From positions 51,670,008 to 51,734,007 of the forward strand of contig CM042012.1 of NCBI GenBank assembly GCA_023525715.1: a stretch of DNA of 64,000 bases, in the 5' to 3' direction. The notes beneath the pieces were generated by a model that worked only from the letters and a program-made list of their open reading frames with translations, was not told the DNA's origin and did not search any database. Below, piece by piece: positions 21,026 through 32,308 of this stretch. The stretch comes from Cichorium intybus. Taxonomy: Eukaryota > Streptophyta > Magnoliopsida > Asterales > Asteraceae. The position numbers and the translations under genes were made by a program. Numbering within the stretch: the first letter of the stretch is position 1; the number at the start of each line of letters is the position of its first letter.

Positions 21026-23449
21026 TTACCCTGGACATTCCTTCATGCCCACTCCTTCTTGATTGGTAGAGAAACATTCGATGAGCCGTTTGAGACGGTG
21101 TTTGTTTCTTGTCTGTTTTGGCCTAGGAGGTGGATCTATATTTTGCAAATCCAGATCATGGTCTTGATGATCGTGGCGATCCACAGGCTTGGACTCTTCA
21201 GTAAGTCCAGTAGTTGTTTCATTCATTGAAACCATTGACACTAAATTGTTGTTAAATTTTGCATGTTCATTAAGCAACAATGTATCATTTTCCTTTAGGT
21301 CCTCGGGAGACACATCACTTGGGTAGCGGGTGGATTGATCAATATTAAAGGTTACGACTTCACCATCGAATTCCATAGATAAGGTACCATTAAAAACATC
21401 AATTTTTGTTCTCGATGTTTTTAGGAATGGTCTCCCTAAGAGTGTGGAACTTGAATTCGGTGAGTCGTCATCTCCCATATCGACGACATAAAAGTCAGCG
21501 GGAAAAACCAAGTTATTCACTTGGACTAATATGTCTTCCAATACGCCTTTTGGACGTACCGTAGACTTATCGGCCAATTGAATAACGACACCGGTGCGTT
21601 TCAATGTTCCTTTTTTTAAATTTTTGAAAATTGAAAGTGGTAGAACATTGATAGAAGCACCGAGATCAAGCATGGCTCTCGGTATGTTTGTGTCTCCCAA
21701 TTTACAAGGGACCGTGAATACGCCCGGATCCTTGTACTTTGGTGGCAAACTCTTTTTTATGATTGCCGAGACATTCTCGTTGACTTTTATGGTTTCATCC
21801 CCTTTTAGTTTCTTTTTAGATGTGCAAAGTTCCTTAAGGAACTTAACATATCTTGGAACTTGTTTAATAGCCTCAAGTAAGGGAATATTTACCTCCACCT
21901 TACGGAACGTAGCCATGATTTCTCTATCTTCCCTTTCTTTCTTTGATTCTAAGAATCTTGAAGGAAAAGGAGGTGATAGAGTATGGCTTGGTGATTCCGC
22001 TTGTTTCGTGCCTTCTTTTTCTGTAGTCTCGGGCACGCTCGGGTCCTTGCAAACCTTCCCGCTTCTAAGGGAAATGGCACTTACGTTGTGTCTTGGGTTT
22101 GCTTCCGTTTGGGCTGGTAATTTAGTATCCAGCCTACTTTCCAACTTGCTAACCGTTGTTGCAAGTTGTGTCATTTGTGTTTCCAAATTTTGGATGCTTG
22201 CCCTTGTCTCTTGCTGAAAAGATATAGTATTTTTAGCCAAGTTAGAGACAATTTCTTCCAAAGACATACCTGAGGGGTTTCTTGGTGCGGCATGATGTGG
22301 TTGTGGATACCGAGGTTGATATTGAGGCCTTGGTTGAGCATTTTTCCACGATTGGTTATTGTCAAAATTTCTGGAATTTTGTCCCATGTGCTCACCCATA
22401 GCATTTACGTGTTCGATTTCATCTTGTAAAGATGGACACATATCGGTTGGATGACCGTGTTGGAGGAAAATTCCACAAGCTCTTGCCTTTGGTTCGATCC
22501 CTCTCTCTTTTGTTAACAAAATAACGGCTTTTGTTAATTCATTTAATTGAGTTTCAATGAGAGGGGTACTTACGTGTTTCTCTCCTCGTGGAGGGTCGGG
22601 ATACCATTCGTCTTCCCCGATTGAATGCTTTGAGTCTTCGGCCAAAGTAGCAATTAAGGCCCGGATTTGGGACGGAGTCTTGTCTAGTAAGGCTCCACCA
22701 CTTGAAGCATTGATAATTCGCCTATCAAGATGAGATAGGCCTTCACAAAAATATTGGAGAAGTTGGTGTTCCGACAAACCGTGTTGTGGGCACCGAGAGA
22801 AAAGTTTTTTAAACTTCTCCCAATATGTGTGTAAGGACTCTCTTCGTCCTTGATGCAAGGTGAGAATTTCTCTACGGATGCTCGAAGCTTTTGGCTTCGG
22901 GAAGTATTTGTCAAGGAATGCTTGAGCAATGTCGTTCCATGTTGTTATCGTCCCCGGGGGGAGATAGTACAACCATTCTTTGGCGGCATCGTAAAGAGCA
23001 AAGGGGAATGCCCTTAGCTTGATTTGGTCCTCGGTCACATTATGTGGTTTCATACCCGAACATACCACATGAAATTCCTTAAGGAATTTATGGGGATCTT
23101 CATTTTCCAAACCTCTAAAGGTTGGAAGTAAGTGTATGAGCCCGGACTTTAGCTCAAAATTCTCCACATTGGGATAATTTATACACAAAGGTTGTTGTGT
23201 ATCTTTTCGGGCACCCCATTGTCTTAAGGTCTTTTCTTCGTCACCCATTTTTAATGGATTAGTAGAAAAATCAGAAGTAGGAGTAGAAGTAGAAGTAGAA
23301 GGTGGTGTAGGAGAGAGTGTTGATGTAGTGTGAGATTTTTGGTAATCAAGCTTCTTTCGAAGTTTGGTTTGTTTTCTTAATATTTTTGCAGTTTTTTCGA
23401 TTTCTTTGTTGATCTCAAGAGGTGTACCTGTTCGATCAGATCTGGGCAT
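21026..23449 (-). CDS. Athila-type Gag-protease polyprotein
   Basis: An intact 807-codon ORF starting MPRSDRTG. Residues about 70-330 form the retrotransposon Gag region (FLKEFH, AAKEWLYYLPPGTITTW, FLDKYFP, YWEKFKKLFSRCPQHGL), which assembles the virus-like particle. A CCHC-like knuckle follows, but it reads CGIFLQHGHPTDMC, with the second cysteine replaced by phenylalanine, so metal and RNA binding may be impaired. The aspartic protease has DLGAS at 595-599, the form usual in Athila rather than DTGS, followed by hydrophobic strands and LLGRPFL. The ORF ends soon after the protease. It can be read as a complete gag-pro unit that lost pol, or as a non-autonomous family that retained particle-forming functions. 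It has no frameshift or stop, unlike ORF2 of the same element. Confidence 0.9.
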   Translation of the reverse strand: MPRSDRTGTPLEINKEIEKTAKILRKQTKLRKKLDYQKSHTTSTLSPTPPSTSTSTPTSDFSTNPLKMGDEEKTLRQWGARKDTQQPLCINYPNVENFELKSGLIHLLPTFRGLENEDPHKFLKEFHVVCSGMKPHNVTEDQIKLRAFPFALYDAAKEWLYYLPPGTITTWNDIAQAFLDKYFPKPKASSIRREILTLHQGRRESLHTYWEKFKKLFSRCPQHGLSEHQLLQYFCEGLSHLDRRIINASSGGALLDKTPSQIRALIATLAEDSKHSIGEDEWYPDPPRGEKHVSTPLIETQLNELTKAVILLTKERGIEPKARACGIFLQHGHPTDMCPSLQDEIEHVNAMGEHMGQNSRNFDNNQSWKNAQPRPQYQPRYPQPHHAAPRNPSGMSLEEIVSNLAKNTISFQQETRASIQNLETQMTQLATTVSKLESRLDTKLPAQTEANPRHNVSAISLRSGKVCKDPSVPETTEKEGTKQAESPSHTLSPPFPSRFLESKKEREDREIMATFRKVEVNIPLLEAIKQVPRYVKFLKELCTSKKKLKGDETIKVNENVSAIIKKSLPPKYKDPGVFTVPCKLGDTNIPRAMLDLGASINVLPLSIFKNLKKGTLKRTGVVIQLADKSTVRPKGVLEDILVQVNNLVFPADFYVVDMGDDDSPNSSSTLLGRPFLKTSRTKIDVFNGTLSMEFDGEVVTFNIDQSTRYPSDVSPEDLKENDTLLLNEHAKFNNNLVSMVSMNETTTGLTEESKPVDRHDHQDHDLDLQNIDPPPRPKQTRNKHRLKRLIECFSTNQEGVGMKECPG

Positions 23450-23471
23450 AAAGAGTTAATCATAAGCCAAT

Positions 23472-23489
23472 TCCCCGGCAACGGCGCCA
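23472..23489 (-). other. Athila-type primer-binding site
   Basis: Sense reading TGGCGCCGTTGCCGGGGA, three bases from the 5' LTR. This is the primer site described for Athila/Calypso-type elements, reported as complementary to aspartate tRNA. The same 18 bases occur in Athila-2 at 59942-59959. Confidence 0.85.
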
Positions 23490-23492
23490 ATT

Positions 23493-25184
23493 TGTTGGTC
23501 GTCGAATTACCAAACAAATAAAAGAGTAATGTAATATAGATGCAGTTTATAATGATGGGACAGAAATTGTGAAATGTCAAAAGACCACTAAATACTCTTC
23601 AATTAAGAATAATATAGTAGTGGTACGAGTCGAACCCAAGGGAATTGAGGTGAGTTAATCTCTTGCCAAGTTTTCACTCTTCTAGAGATTGGGACAAAGA
23701 AATATAAAGTTCAAGGGGGGATTTGTCAAATCGCTTGAATAACAGAAAATAAATAAGAATGTGATTAATATAATTAAACGGACATTCGGCTTCTAGTCTA
23801 ATCAATCTTGTCGCATATTCGTACCTAGATGAAATTAAGAGTTAAGTAATGGTTATTGTCAATGGAAAATGACAATAACACATCAACTTAGAAGAAATCC
23901 AAATTAATATGTTCAATACTTCAATGGTCTCTATTTGTGAAAGAAGTATTGTTTTCTCATATATAAGTGAATATCTCAATGGTCATCTTGAAGAGATATA
24001 TGTATCTCAACCGAGACAAGATACTACTTCTATACGAGTGTTATAATCCAAATTCAATATTCCGTCCCTTTAGATGAAAGAACTAAGAACAAGCATGTAA
24101 TTTAAGACATAGAAATCAACCGGGACAAAAGAAACATGCATCACTAATATAGAACAAGGAATAACACTAAAATTCTATAAAAGGTATGCACAACACAATG
24201 GTCAACTAGTGATTAATGCTAAAATTGACCAAGAGTGATGCTTTATGTTCTTTTGTCGGTTCTTTACTTCTTAAGAACTTGATTGATCTCTCAATTCAAG
24301 TTTTTAACAAGTGAAGTTATTTCTAAGATGTTACCAACAATGATCTTCAAAACAATTGAAAATACATATAACTATAATTGGTTAACTACCGGAATAGAGT
24401 GATCGACTAAATTCCAAATTAGGGACCAAATTTGTAATAAAATTTAAATGACAAAACTAAACCAAAACAGTTTTAATAACTTCAAAACTTCATTCTAAGC
24501 ACAAATATTAATGACAAGAAAGATATGTGACTAAAAGTCGAATGTTATGAGACTTAGCCACTCATGTTAGCTAAAATCTGCACAAATGCAAAGAAAGACA
24601 TTGAAACTAGATAGAAAATGTAAAGAAAAGAGAGAGTATTCAAATGTATCTAAGTGTATTGAAGTGTATTGAAGTGTGTTGATAACTCCTCTCAAATGCT
24701 CTATTTATAGTCCTCAAATGGCCCTGGAAAGATCTCAGTTCGGATTAATCAAATGGTGAAAACCCCATGCTTCAAAAGTTGATTTGCTGGAAGATTCCTG
24801 CTGCACATGGTCTACAGCAAGCGCACGACTCGTGCTCCTTGAAGTACATCGTTATTTTTGACATTCCAGCTTGAGCACGACTCGTGCTTCCTTAGGCATA
24901 AAAATGCACGACTCGTGCTCCTTGAACAGGGGGTTTTCGAGGCTAAATCTTCCGTCTCTTGTCCGATTTGCTTGAAACTTGGTGTAAGGCTTCCTTTTGA
25001 CATTGTATGGTGGTCCATATTTTTTAATGCCTGCAAAATATACCATTTTATGCAAACAAGTGGTTTTTGCTCCAAAATGAACACATTAGACCGAAAACAT
25101 GCATATAGCATGCTTTAAAGGCAATAAACGATGTTGAATGCGGTAAATAAACATACAAAAAGGTGTATAATTATACACCTATCA
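23493..25184 (-). repeat. Athila-1 5' LTR
   Basis: 1692 bp, directly followed (sense) by the primer site and gag-protease ORF. It carries three intact GCACGACTCGTGC palindromes at 24823, 24875 and 24906. Confidence 0.9.
24823..24918 (-). promoter_or_regulatory. LTR palindrome cluster (5' LTR copy)
   Basis: Exact GCACGACTCGTGC at 24823, 24875 and 24906. Distances of 52 and 31 bp are close to five and three DNA turns, placing copies on one face of the helix. TATA-like CTATTTATAG lies at about 24700-24710, downstream in the sense direction. Confidence 0.65.
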
Positions 25185-25189
25185 AATAT

Positions 25190-25784
25190 ACTACAATATC
25201 AAAGTATGTTGCTAATTGTTGGCTAAGTTTTGGATGTTGTAATACACAACAATATAAAAGTTGGACAAAGTATGTATACTTATTTATGGAAGAACCTTGG
25301 TATGGTTAACATAATATTGAATTGTACATAGCTATTTGTTGCACATTCACTGTGTTAGATAAACACTAACACACATATAAACAGGTTAGTAAATACACCC
25401 ACACAAACAGGCACACTATGTATGTCTTATTCCATTTGCCCTCCCTTTTAACAAATAATGAACATATTAATAACCATAATAACATACATATATTAAGTAA
25501 CCCCATAAACATGTTGAAGGTTAAGTTTTGACATACACCTTGCATATCCAAAAGTAATGTTGACTTAATAGTTGCAGTTGTAATACCAGTCAACCGCACA
25601 ACAAAAATTGTCAACATTGATAATGTTATCCAACTAAACCTAATAAGACACACATCCTAGTGTAGAATTACAACATGGATGTAACACTTTATTGACACTA
25701 GACACACACATATTGTTCTTGTTACATAACATACTAAACACTTAAAACGACACAACCAACTTCCTTTCTTGATCACTTTGAATC
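25190..25784. other. 3' flank of MULE transposase gene
   Basis: Contains the remainder of the 107-bp tandem repeat (to about 25260) and AT-rich sequence. A 95-codon minus-strand ORF (25366-25653) rich in hydrophobic residues has no family resemblance and is not called. The 3' terminal inverted repeat of the MULE was not found. Confidence 0.45.
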
Positions 25785-26108
25785 TCAAACACCTCTGATA
25801 CCTCCTGTTCCACCACCAACATCACTTCCATTCACCATGCTGTTAAGCACCACTGGTATACTTCCTGTACTCATCATTGATCTTCTTCTAACACTCACTA
25901 GAACACTAAGAGGATCACTACTGGTAATTGCTTCATTTATCCCTCCTTGTCCCTTACATGACCTAGCATTGTGTCTTGTGTTGTGACATTTACCACATGT
26001 AATGGTTATGTACTTTCTTGACAACTTTGTGTTGTTGTGAGTACCTTGATTTTGTTGATGTGATCCCTCTCCTTCATTCCTCCTTCTTTTCACTTTAGGC
26101 CTCCCAAC
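25785..26108 (-). pseudogene. Last exon of MULE transposase with CCHC knuckle
   Basis: Begins VGRPKVKRRRNEG after the intron and contains CGKCHNTRHNARSC. This is the usual C-terminal CCHC knuckle with Arg in place of the conserved Gly before His. It ends in GIRGV and a stop at 25785. Confidence 0.75.
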
Positions 26109-26200
26109 CTGTGAATTAATAATAATATACATTATATAGAATTTATTTCCTTTCAAATGAACTAAATAACAACAAAATGAATGCATCAATAAGTATATAC

Positions 26201-26748
26201 CTGCTTGTTGTGCTTTGGGTGTACCAAAGTGGTAGGGCAATCTGAAGTGGGCCGTAACTGTGGACCATTGATAGGCTTGATAGTGTAGCTATACATCTTG
26301 TTCCATGTTGCCAACGAGTAACAAGGATGGACAAGTTCCTCAGCTTGTTGAACCTGCTGTCCATTTTCCACTTGGTCCCACAATGCAGCAATTGCATGTT
26401 TACAAGGAATACCTGTCAAATCCCAGTGTCTGCAGCTACAACTCTTTTGTGCCATGTCCACAACATATTGCTCATAATAGTCCAATGTTACTTGAAATTT
26501 CCAATTACCATTATAAATACAATTACACCTTGTAGCATCATCCTTGTTCTTGCCAAGAATTGCTTGAGCAATTGGGGTTAGGGGCCCTGGGCTTTTGGCA
26601 ATTAACCTTTGGACTGTCACAATCTTCCTCAACAAGTACTGCCTTATGAATTCGAATGCAGATATAACTGGTCTGTCCCTTCCATCTACAATCTTTGCAT
26701 TAAATACCTCACACAAATTGTTTAACAGTATGTCTGAATGAGCCCTCC
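26201..26748 (-). pseudogene. SWIM zinc-finger exon of MULE transposase
   Basis: Open frame beginning GRAHSDILLNNLCEVFNAKI and containing CSCRHWDLTGIPCKHAIAAL, the CxC...CxH SWIM finger that follows the catalytic domain in plant MuDR transposases. Splice sites are visible at both ends (AG at 26749-26750, GT at 26199-26200 on the minus strand). Confidence 0.8.
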
Positions 26749-27108
26749 CTGTTAAGATTAATAAGCAATAATTAATAGTATGTCCATGTAATCTACTTAC
26801 TTTTAACACAATATAGACTATGTATTTTATAAACATGAACCTGAGAAATGACTCCTACTCCAATGTTCAGCAGGAATGCATTTTAACCAATTGTAAGCTT
26901 ATTTGTTATATCGATGAAACTCCGCCATTGCCCTGTTGAACTCTGGAATAGTTGCAGCACGAGCACACTTCCAGAGGTGTACTTTAAGAGGCTTACCTTT
27001 CTAGTACAATTTCATGTTGTCTAACACATGCCTTACAGAGTATCTATGCTCAGCTGATGGAAAAACCTTAGCCAATGCTGGAACCAGACCCTAAATAGAT
27101 GAAGACTG

Positions 27109-28091
27109 TTAGTATGAGTAAGATAATATGTTTGCTAATAGATGAAACAGTACCTTTTGGCGATCACTAATGAAGGTAAAATTCGTGTTGGTTCCCATGT
27201 CAAGATCACCTCCTAAGAATTCTAAAAACCATGTCCATGAGCTTTTAGTTTCAGCCTCGACAATGGCGTATGCTAAAGGGTAAATTCCATTGTTTCTGTC
27301 TAATCCCACAGTACTCAAAACCTGACCTGGATAAGGCCCTTTCATGAAAGCTCCATCCAATCCCAACAGCTCTCGATTACCATATTTAAATCCCTCATTT
27401 AAAGAGCCCAAGCAAATGTATATTCTTTTGAAAACTCTGGTTTTCAAACTAAAATTTGGTTCAGATTCAACAACAATTTTAACAGTGGTTCCTGGGTTTC
27501 TCGCTTGAAGTTCCAAAACCTATTCCCGCAACATAGTATATTGTCGCTCATAATCACCTCGAATGTGATTGAGGGCAAGAACTTTAACCCTAAAAACCTT
27601 CATGAATAATAACTGGATCTTGAACCTCATCTCCAATTCTTTTTGTAGGGCTAGAACTAGAATCTTAGGGTTTTCTTCTAATTGTTGATAGATCTGCTTC
27701 ACTAAATACGATTGCGTGCACTGACCTACCTTCCTTATCTGAATGCAAGTGTGTTTGTCGTTATAGGTTTTAACAATCCAATCTTCGTCTGCTTTTGCTT
27801 TTGAAATCAAGAGAACCCATAGGCATTTTCCGTCTGAAATTACTAAATACCCCTCATTTGTGCGTCAACATTTTGACCTCTAAGACCCCCAACTAGGACA
27901 GGACCTTTACAGATTGCACGTAATCGGAACCTGTCATTCTTTTGTAAGCATATTTGTCGACGAGAATATACTGCAAGATTAGTGAGGGCATCCTTAACAA
28001 CCATCATGTTATCAAATCTTTCACCTAATTTGAAATTTACATCATGAGCTTGTCCCTGCGAACACTTAGGTATGTTAGAAAGGTTTTTCAA
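27109..28091 (-). pseudogene. DNA-binding and catalytic region of MULE transposase
   Basis: 28091-27843 covers the MuDR region (VVKDALTNLAVYSRRQI); after a frameshift, VKTYNDKHTC continues the family pattern. The MULE domain contains LLGLDGAFMKG (first catalytic Asp), YPLAYAIVEAE and FISDRQK (second catalytic Asp). The intron begins immediately after DRQK. TAG at 27517-27519 interrupts the frame before the catalytic region. Confidence 0.8.
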
Positions 28092-28526
28092 TAACTCATC
28101 CCTTAAGCATCCATGGCGAGTTGCAATGTCAAAAGTGATGGGTTTTAATCACACAATGAAAAAAATCACTTAAGTTCACATGCACCCTAAAGGATTTATG
28201 TTTTCATCTATTGAACCTATAACTATGAACAAGATAAGAATCAAAATAAATTTCACAAGAAAACTAATCTTTTGATCCTTAGATCTCTTGAAAGCAAGCA
28301 CCACAAGTGTAATGCCTCTAATGGCTCACACCCAAGAACTTGACAAGGAAGAAAGCAAGAGAGAAAGGGTTTGAGAACCCTTGTAGTTGGCGTGAAGAAT
28401 GGGGAGGGGGAACCCTCTATTTATAGTCCAAAACTGATAAGTCTTATGACAGATAACTGCTATAGTTATACTTCTGATATGATAACCAATTTATCATACA
28501 AGCTAGATGACTTATCATTACCATAA

Positions 28527-28690
<164 letters not shown>

Positions 28691-28693
28691 ATA

Positions 28694-29694
28694 GGGTAAA
28701 TTGCATAAAAGTCACTAACTTTTCCAATTTTCTCGATTTTGACACTGTATTTTTAGTTTTTGCAATTAAGTCATTATGTTTTCCAAAAAGTTGCAAAAAT
28801 GACCATATGACAGGATGGCAACAGGTTACCAGGTCATATGGTCAAATTTGCAATTTTTCAGAAAACATAATGACTTAATAGCAAAAATAAAACATAGTGT
28901 CAAAATCGAAAAATCTGGAAAAGTTAGCGAATTTTATGCAATTTATATAACTTAATCACTTTACATGCCCTATACGTGTCCAAAAAATAAATTTGTTGTT
29001 ACTTTGTTTTTCCATTTAAAGTAATCAAATTTATTGTCCCAAAAATGGAATTTCAAAAAGATTTAGGATAAATGCATACGAATAACAACTAACTTACATG
29101 CCCTCAGTATGAATATCCTACTAGGTAATTGGTTATGTAAACAATGTCTTTATATGATGGGTTATAAAAATCTATATTGATGTTCGTTCATTGATTTATA
29201 TAATTGTACAAAAATAAAATAGAATTTTACAATGATACAAAAGCAAAACTTGGTTATTATTTAATAAAATTATTTTAATGTTTTCATGTGAATCTTCAGC
29301 AACAATAAAATTCGCTAACTTTTCCAGATTTTTCGATTTTGACACTATGTTTTATTTTTGCTATTAAGTCATTATGTTTTCTGAAAAATTGCAAATTTGA
29401 CCATATGACCTGGTCATATGGTCATTTTCGCAACTTTTTGGAAAACATAATGACTTAATTGCAAAAACATAATGACTTAATTGCAAAAACTATGGTCATT
29501 TTCGCAACTTTTTGGAAAACATATGGTCATTTTCGCAACTTTTGGAAAACATATGGTCATTTTCGCAACTTTTTGGAAAACATAATGACTTAATTGCAAT
29601 TTTCTGAAAACATAATGACTTAATTGCAAAAACTAAAAATATAGTTTCAAAATCGAGAAAATTGGAAAAGTTAGTGACTTTTATGCATTTACCC
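28694..29694. mobile_element. Foldback/MITE pair with GGGTAAATTGCATAAAAGTC ends
   Basis: The outer ends are inverted copies (GGGTAAATTGCATAAAAGTC at left; its near-complement ending at 29694). Two foldback units, 28694-28947 and about 29305-29694, lie in opposite orientation, each itself an inverted repeat (GACTTAAT...ATTAAGTC, CCATATGACC...GGTCATATGG). Within 29420-29600 the phrase GGTCATTTTCGCAACTTTT is repeated four times. The ends resemble Mutator-type ends but no convincing nine-base target duplication was found. Confidence 0.65.
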
Positions 29695-30292
29695 TATATT
29701 ATATTAGTCTATTATCCAACTCTTGAATAATTTATAATTCAACATCTGCATATTTAATTAATCCAATTAATTCCAAAATTAATTCCAAATTAATTTCCGA
29801 TTAATCTTTAATTAAATATCATAATTTCTAATTAATATATTATTCTCATAATATATCAAAAAATTATTTATTCGTCTTTTGATTAATATATTATCTCCAT
29901 AATATATCAATCATTTTCTCTCTATATACAATCTTGTCCTCTGCTTGGTCATGAGGGCAACCCAAAAGAACCGTGCTGCCATCAATTCAAACACGTGTGT
30001 CAGTTATAGTTATGGCTTAGACACCTTAATCCAAAAAAAAGCGTTGGTATCAATAATATCAACGAGCATTGATTTATCGTTACATTCGTTGAATGGTAAC
30101 CCTTCTGGAACAGGGTCTAGAAAACCTTGGAATAAGTCCATGTCGACCTCAACGTCATTGTTGTTCAACAACTCAGTGGGATGTAGTCTAAAATCACTAT
30201 CTGTACTTTCTGCATCATTTGAGACCACTTCTTGTACAGTTGCATCGACATTTTCAATCGATTTTGCTCATGAGGTACACCAAATCCATAAT

Positions 30293-31009
30293 TCACACAA
30301 CTTCATCTTCCTCGATTACCTCATAATCTTGTTCTAAATTTCCATCATACTCCAACCTTGCTAAAGGTTCGTCAAATAAACTGTCGTTCCAATCGACAGT
30401 TGCAGGGTCGAAGGGTGCTGATGCAGCAGGTGCTGTTGGTAGAGGGATAATTTTCAGACACCGCCCCTTGTCCATATGTATCTCCGACAATGTGTGATCT
30501 ACACTATTTTCCACCGCCGACTGCCCTATTCCTGAAACCCTCTCTTTCATTGACTGAACCTCTTCATGATTTGAACTGACATCGTTTGAGATGTTCTTAG
30601 AGGTATTAAGGTTCAGATCAAAAAACAATTTCCTTGTACATTGGAGATCTGAAGTTTGCCTTAGTCTTTTTCTTATGTATTCAGGGGACAGGGGAACGTT
30701 GGGATCAACCATGAAATCCTGTAAAGGGGGTTTACCATATGTTGGAAGTATAGTTTGGCCATGTTCACAGTAGATCTCATGATCCCAACATAGCTTCACA
30801 TATCTTCCGAACACATTGACATCCGCATCACTTAGTAATGGAACAAGACCAGAAATTATGTCTACTAGAGGTAGCTGAAAATGATAAAAAAAGAGAACCT
30901 GATTTGTGTAACAAAGTTCTTTCAACATATGATTGAGTTCTTCTACAGAAAACTCGTCGATTTCAACGGTATCGATGAATGACACCTTCCTATTTATGTA
31001 TATCCTCAA
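30293..31009 (-). pseudogene. PB1-like N-terminal part of MULE transposase
   Basis: 238 open codons. The domain start (FFVESPLRIYINRKVSFIDTVEIDEFSVEEL, given here in part) and VFGRYVKL...EIYCEHG match the PB1-like domain typical of plant MuDR proteins. The real start probably lies further upstream near 31070, because similarity extends into FCIQLHHEGFF before the first ATG. The second half is a Ser/Asp/Glu-rich linker. Confidence 0.75.
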
Positions 31010-31090
31010 AGGTGATTCGACGAAAAACCCTTCGTGGTGCAGCTGAATGCAGAAGAGCTTCGTGTTTCCTCCTGATAATAGAATGTCAAA

Positions 31091-31315
31091 TTAGGTTTGG
31101 ATTACATTTTTTAAATACAGAAAAACCTTAGCAACTGCATGTACCGTAAAGCTCATCGACATCATCGCTCGCTTCAACTTACTAATCATCCGTTTTTGAA
31201 ACCAAGAGGAGTGGAAAAAGGCAAGCAAGAGTGGAGAAACCAGAAGACAAATAAGCTTTATGCAGAAAAGAGTAAAACGGAAAATATATGCCATGCCTCG
31301 ATGCCACAACTCCAT
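31091..31315 (-). other. Hydrophobic ORF-like segment, unrecognised
   Basis: A 74-codon frame with an early membrane-like stretch (FRFTLFCIKLICLLVSPLLLAFFHSS). A related frame-broken sequence lies at 45867-46058 (IFHFTIFYIMLLSLLLPLLLLTYFHSS). Similarity at the amino-acid level at two loci hints at former coding use, but the family is not recognised and neither copy has clear gene context. Confidence 0.3.
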
Positions 31316-31337
31316 GTCAAAGAAGAGGGTTGGTATT

Positions 31338-31487
31338 GTTGTAGAGATTGAAATATGAATAATAAGAATAATAAACTTAATTTGCAGAAAAATTGTTGCA
31401 CAAATATCAACATATATTCTATTTTACTATGTATTTTCAAACTTTTTTACATTAGTACATAATTAGATACTTATCGATACTTTGACA
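31338..31487 (-). mobile_element. Short copia LTR remnant (~150 bp)
   Basis: Complement of the 148-bp LTR at 38422-38569 (TGTCAAAGTATC...CTACAACA). No primer site or polypurine tract is adjacent, so it is a solo LTR or fragment. Sequence similarity continues for about 30 bp beyond the LTR (GTGCATGTTCCAACGG), as at 38396-38412. Confidence 0.65.
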
Positions 31488-31570
31488 TCGATTTTAACAG
31501 GTGCATGTTCCAACGGTTGCATTGAAATATGAATGGTCTATTCTAGCGCGGTTGAATAGGATGTGGAGAG

Positions 31571-32300
31571 TAGGGGTGTGCATGGGTCGGTTTGGGTCGG
31601 TTTTGGGGTAAAAACCGAACCCAAACCGATCAATTCGGTTTTTAGATTTTAGAACCTGTCGGTTTCGGTTTCTAAGTGGGTTCGGTTTCGGTTTCTAAAG
31701 TCTGTTTTGGGTCGGTTTCGGTTTCAACCCATGGGTTCGTGGATTTTGGGCTGCAACCAGTAGTTTTTGGGTTGGAACCCAATTTCCAACAATTATAAAA
31801 AAATTTCTAAAAATAAGAAATACATTCTACTAATTATTTTTAGTCATCGTTTACATGAAATAACACTTTGATACATTTTTATACACTTATCTCTATAAAA
31901 AATAATGTACTGATGTAACATTTGACGTATTCAAGTGCATATTCTAACAGTTATTAGAAACTCGGTAAAAATATGGAAAAATAAATAAAAACACGTCAAT
32001 CTACATTACCGATGCATCTTACAAGTGTCATTAACTTGACGTAATCAATACCCTAACATACTACAATATATATCAAATATTAATAATATATTAAATATTT
32101 TTGTGTTTGGATCGGTTTTTGGGTCGGTTTGGGTTGGTTTTAGGGATTGGGTCGGTTTCGGTTTTGGGGGGTGAAACCGAACCCAAACCGAAATTTTCGG
32201 TTTTTAAAATTTCAAACCCAAACCATCGGTTTTTGTTTTGGTTTTTCAGTTTCGATTTTGTCGGTTTCTCGGTTTCCGAGTTCGGTTTTGCTCACCCCTA
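31571..32300. mobile_element. Non-autonomous hAT-type element
   Basis: Ends TAGGGGTGTGCA and (complement) TAGGGGTGAGCA. Eight-base flanks GTGGAGAG (31563-31570) and GTGGAAAG (32301-32308) differ at one position, as expected for hAT target duplications. The 730 bp interior has no ORF of note. Both subterminal regions are packed with CGGTTT and CGGTTTCGGTTT words, likely transposase-binding repeats. Confidence 0.85.
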
Positions 32301-32308
32301 GTGGAAAG

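Larger units (their letters stand above)
15423..25184 (-). mobile_element. Athila-1: Ty3 Athila-like retrotransposon without pol
   Basis: LTRs of 1713 and 1692 bp, TG...CA in plus reading, about 98 percent alike by eye. Perfect five-base target duplications AATAT occur at 15418-15422 and 25185-25189. The primer-binding site beside the right LTR is the Athila type and sets minus orientation. Contents in sense order are gag-protease ORF (23449-21026), a conserved GGAGGCAACCC segment, a palindrome cluster (20746-20624) and a second ORF (19975-18644). Reverse transcriptase and integrase are absent: only about 1 kb separates protease from ORF2. Movement would need enzymes supplied by another element. 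Similar LTRs and perfect duplications suggest a fairly recent insertion. Confidence 0.9.

Noticed and set aside
21594..22217. 207-codon plus-strand ORF
   Set aside because: Antisense to the intact gag-protease frame, which has clear domain motifs.
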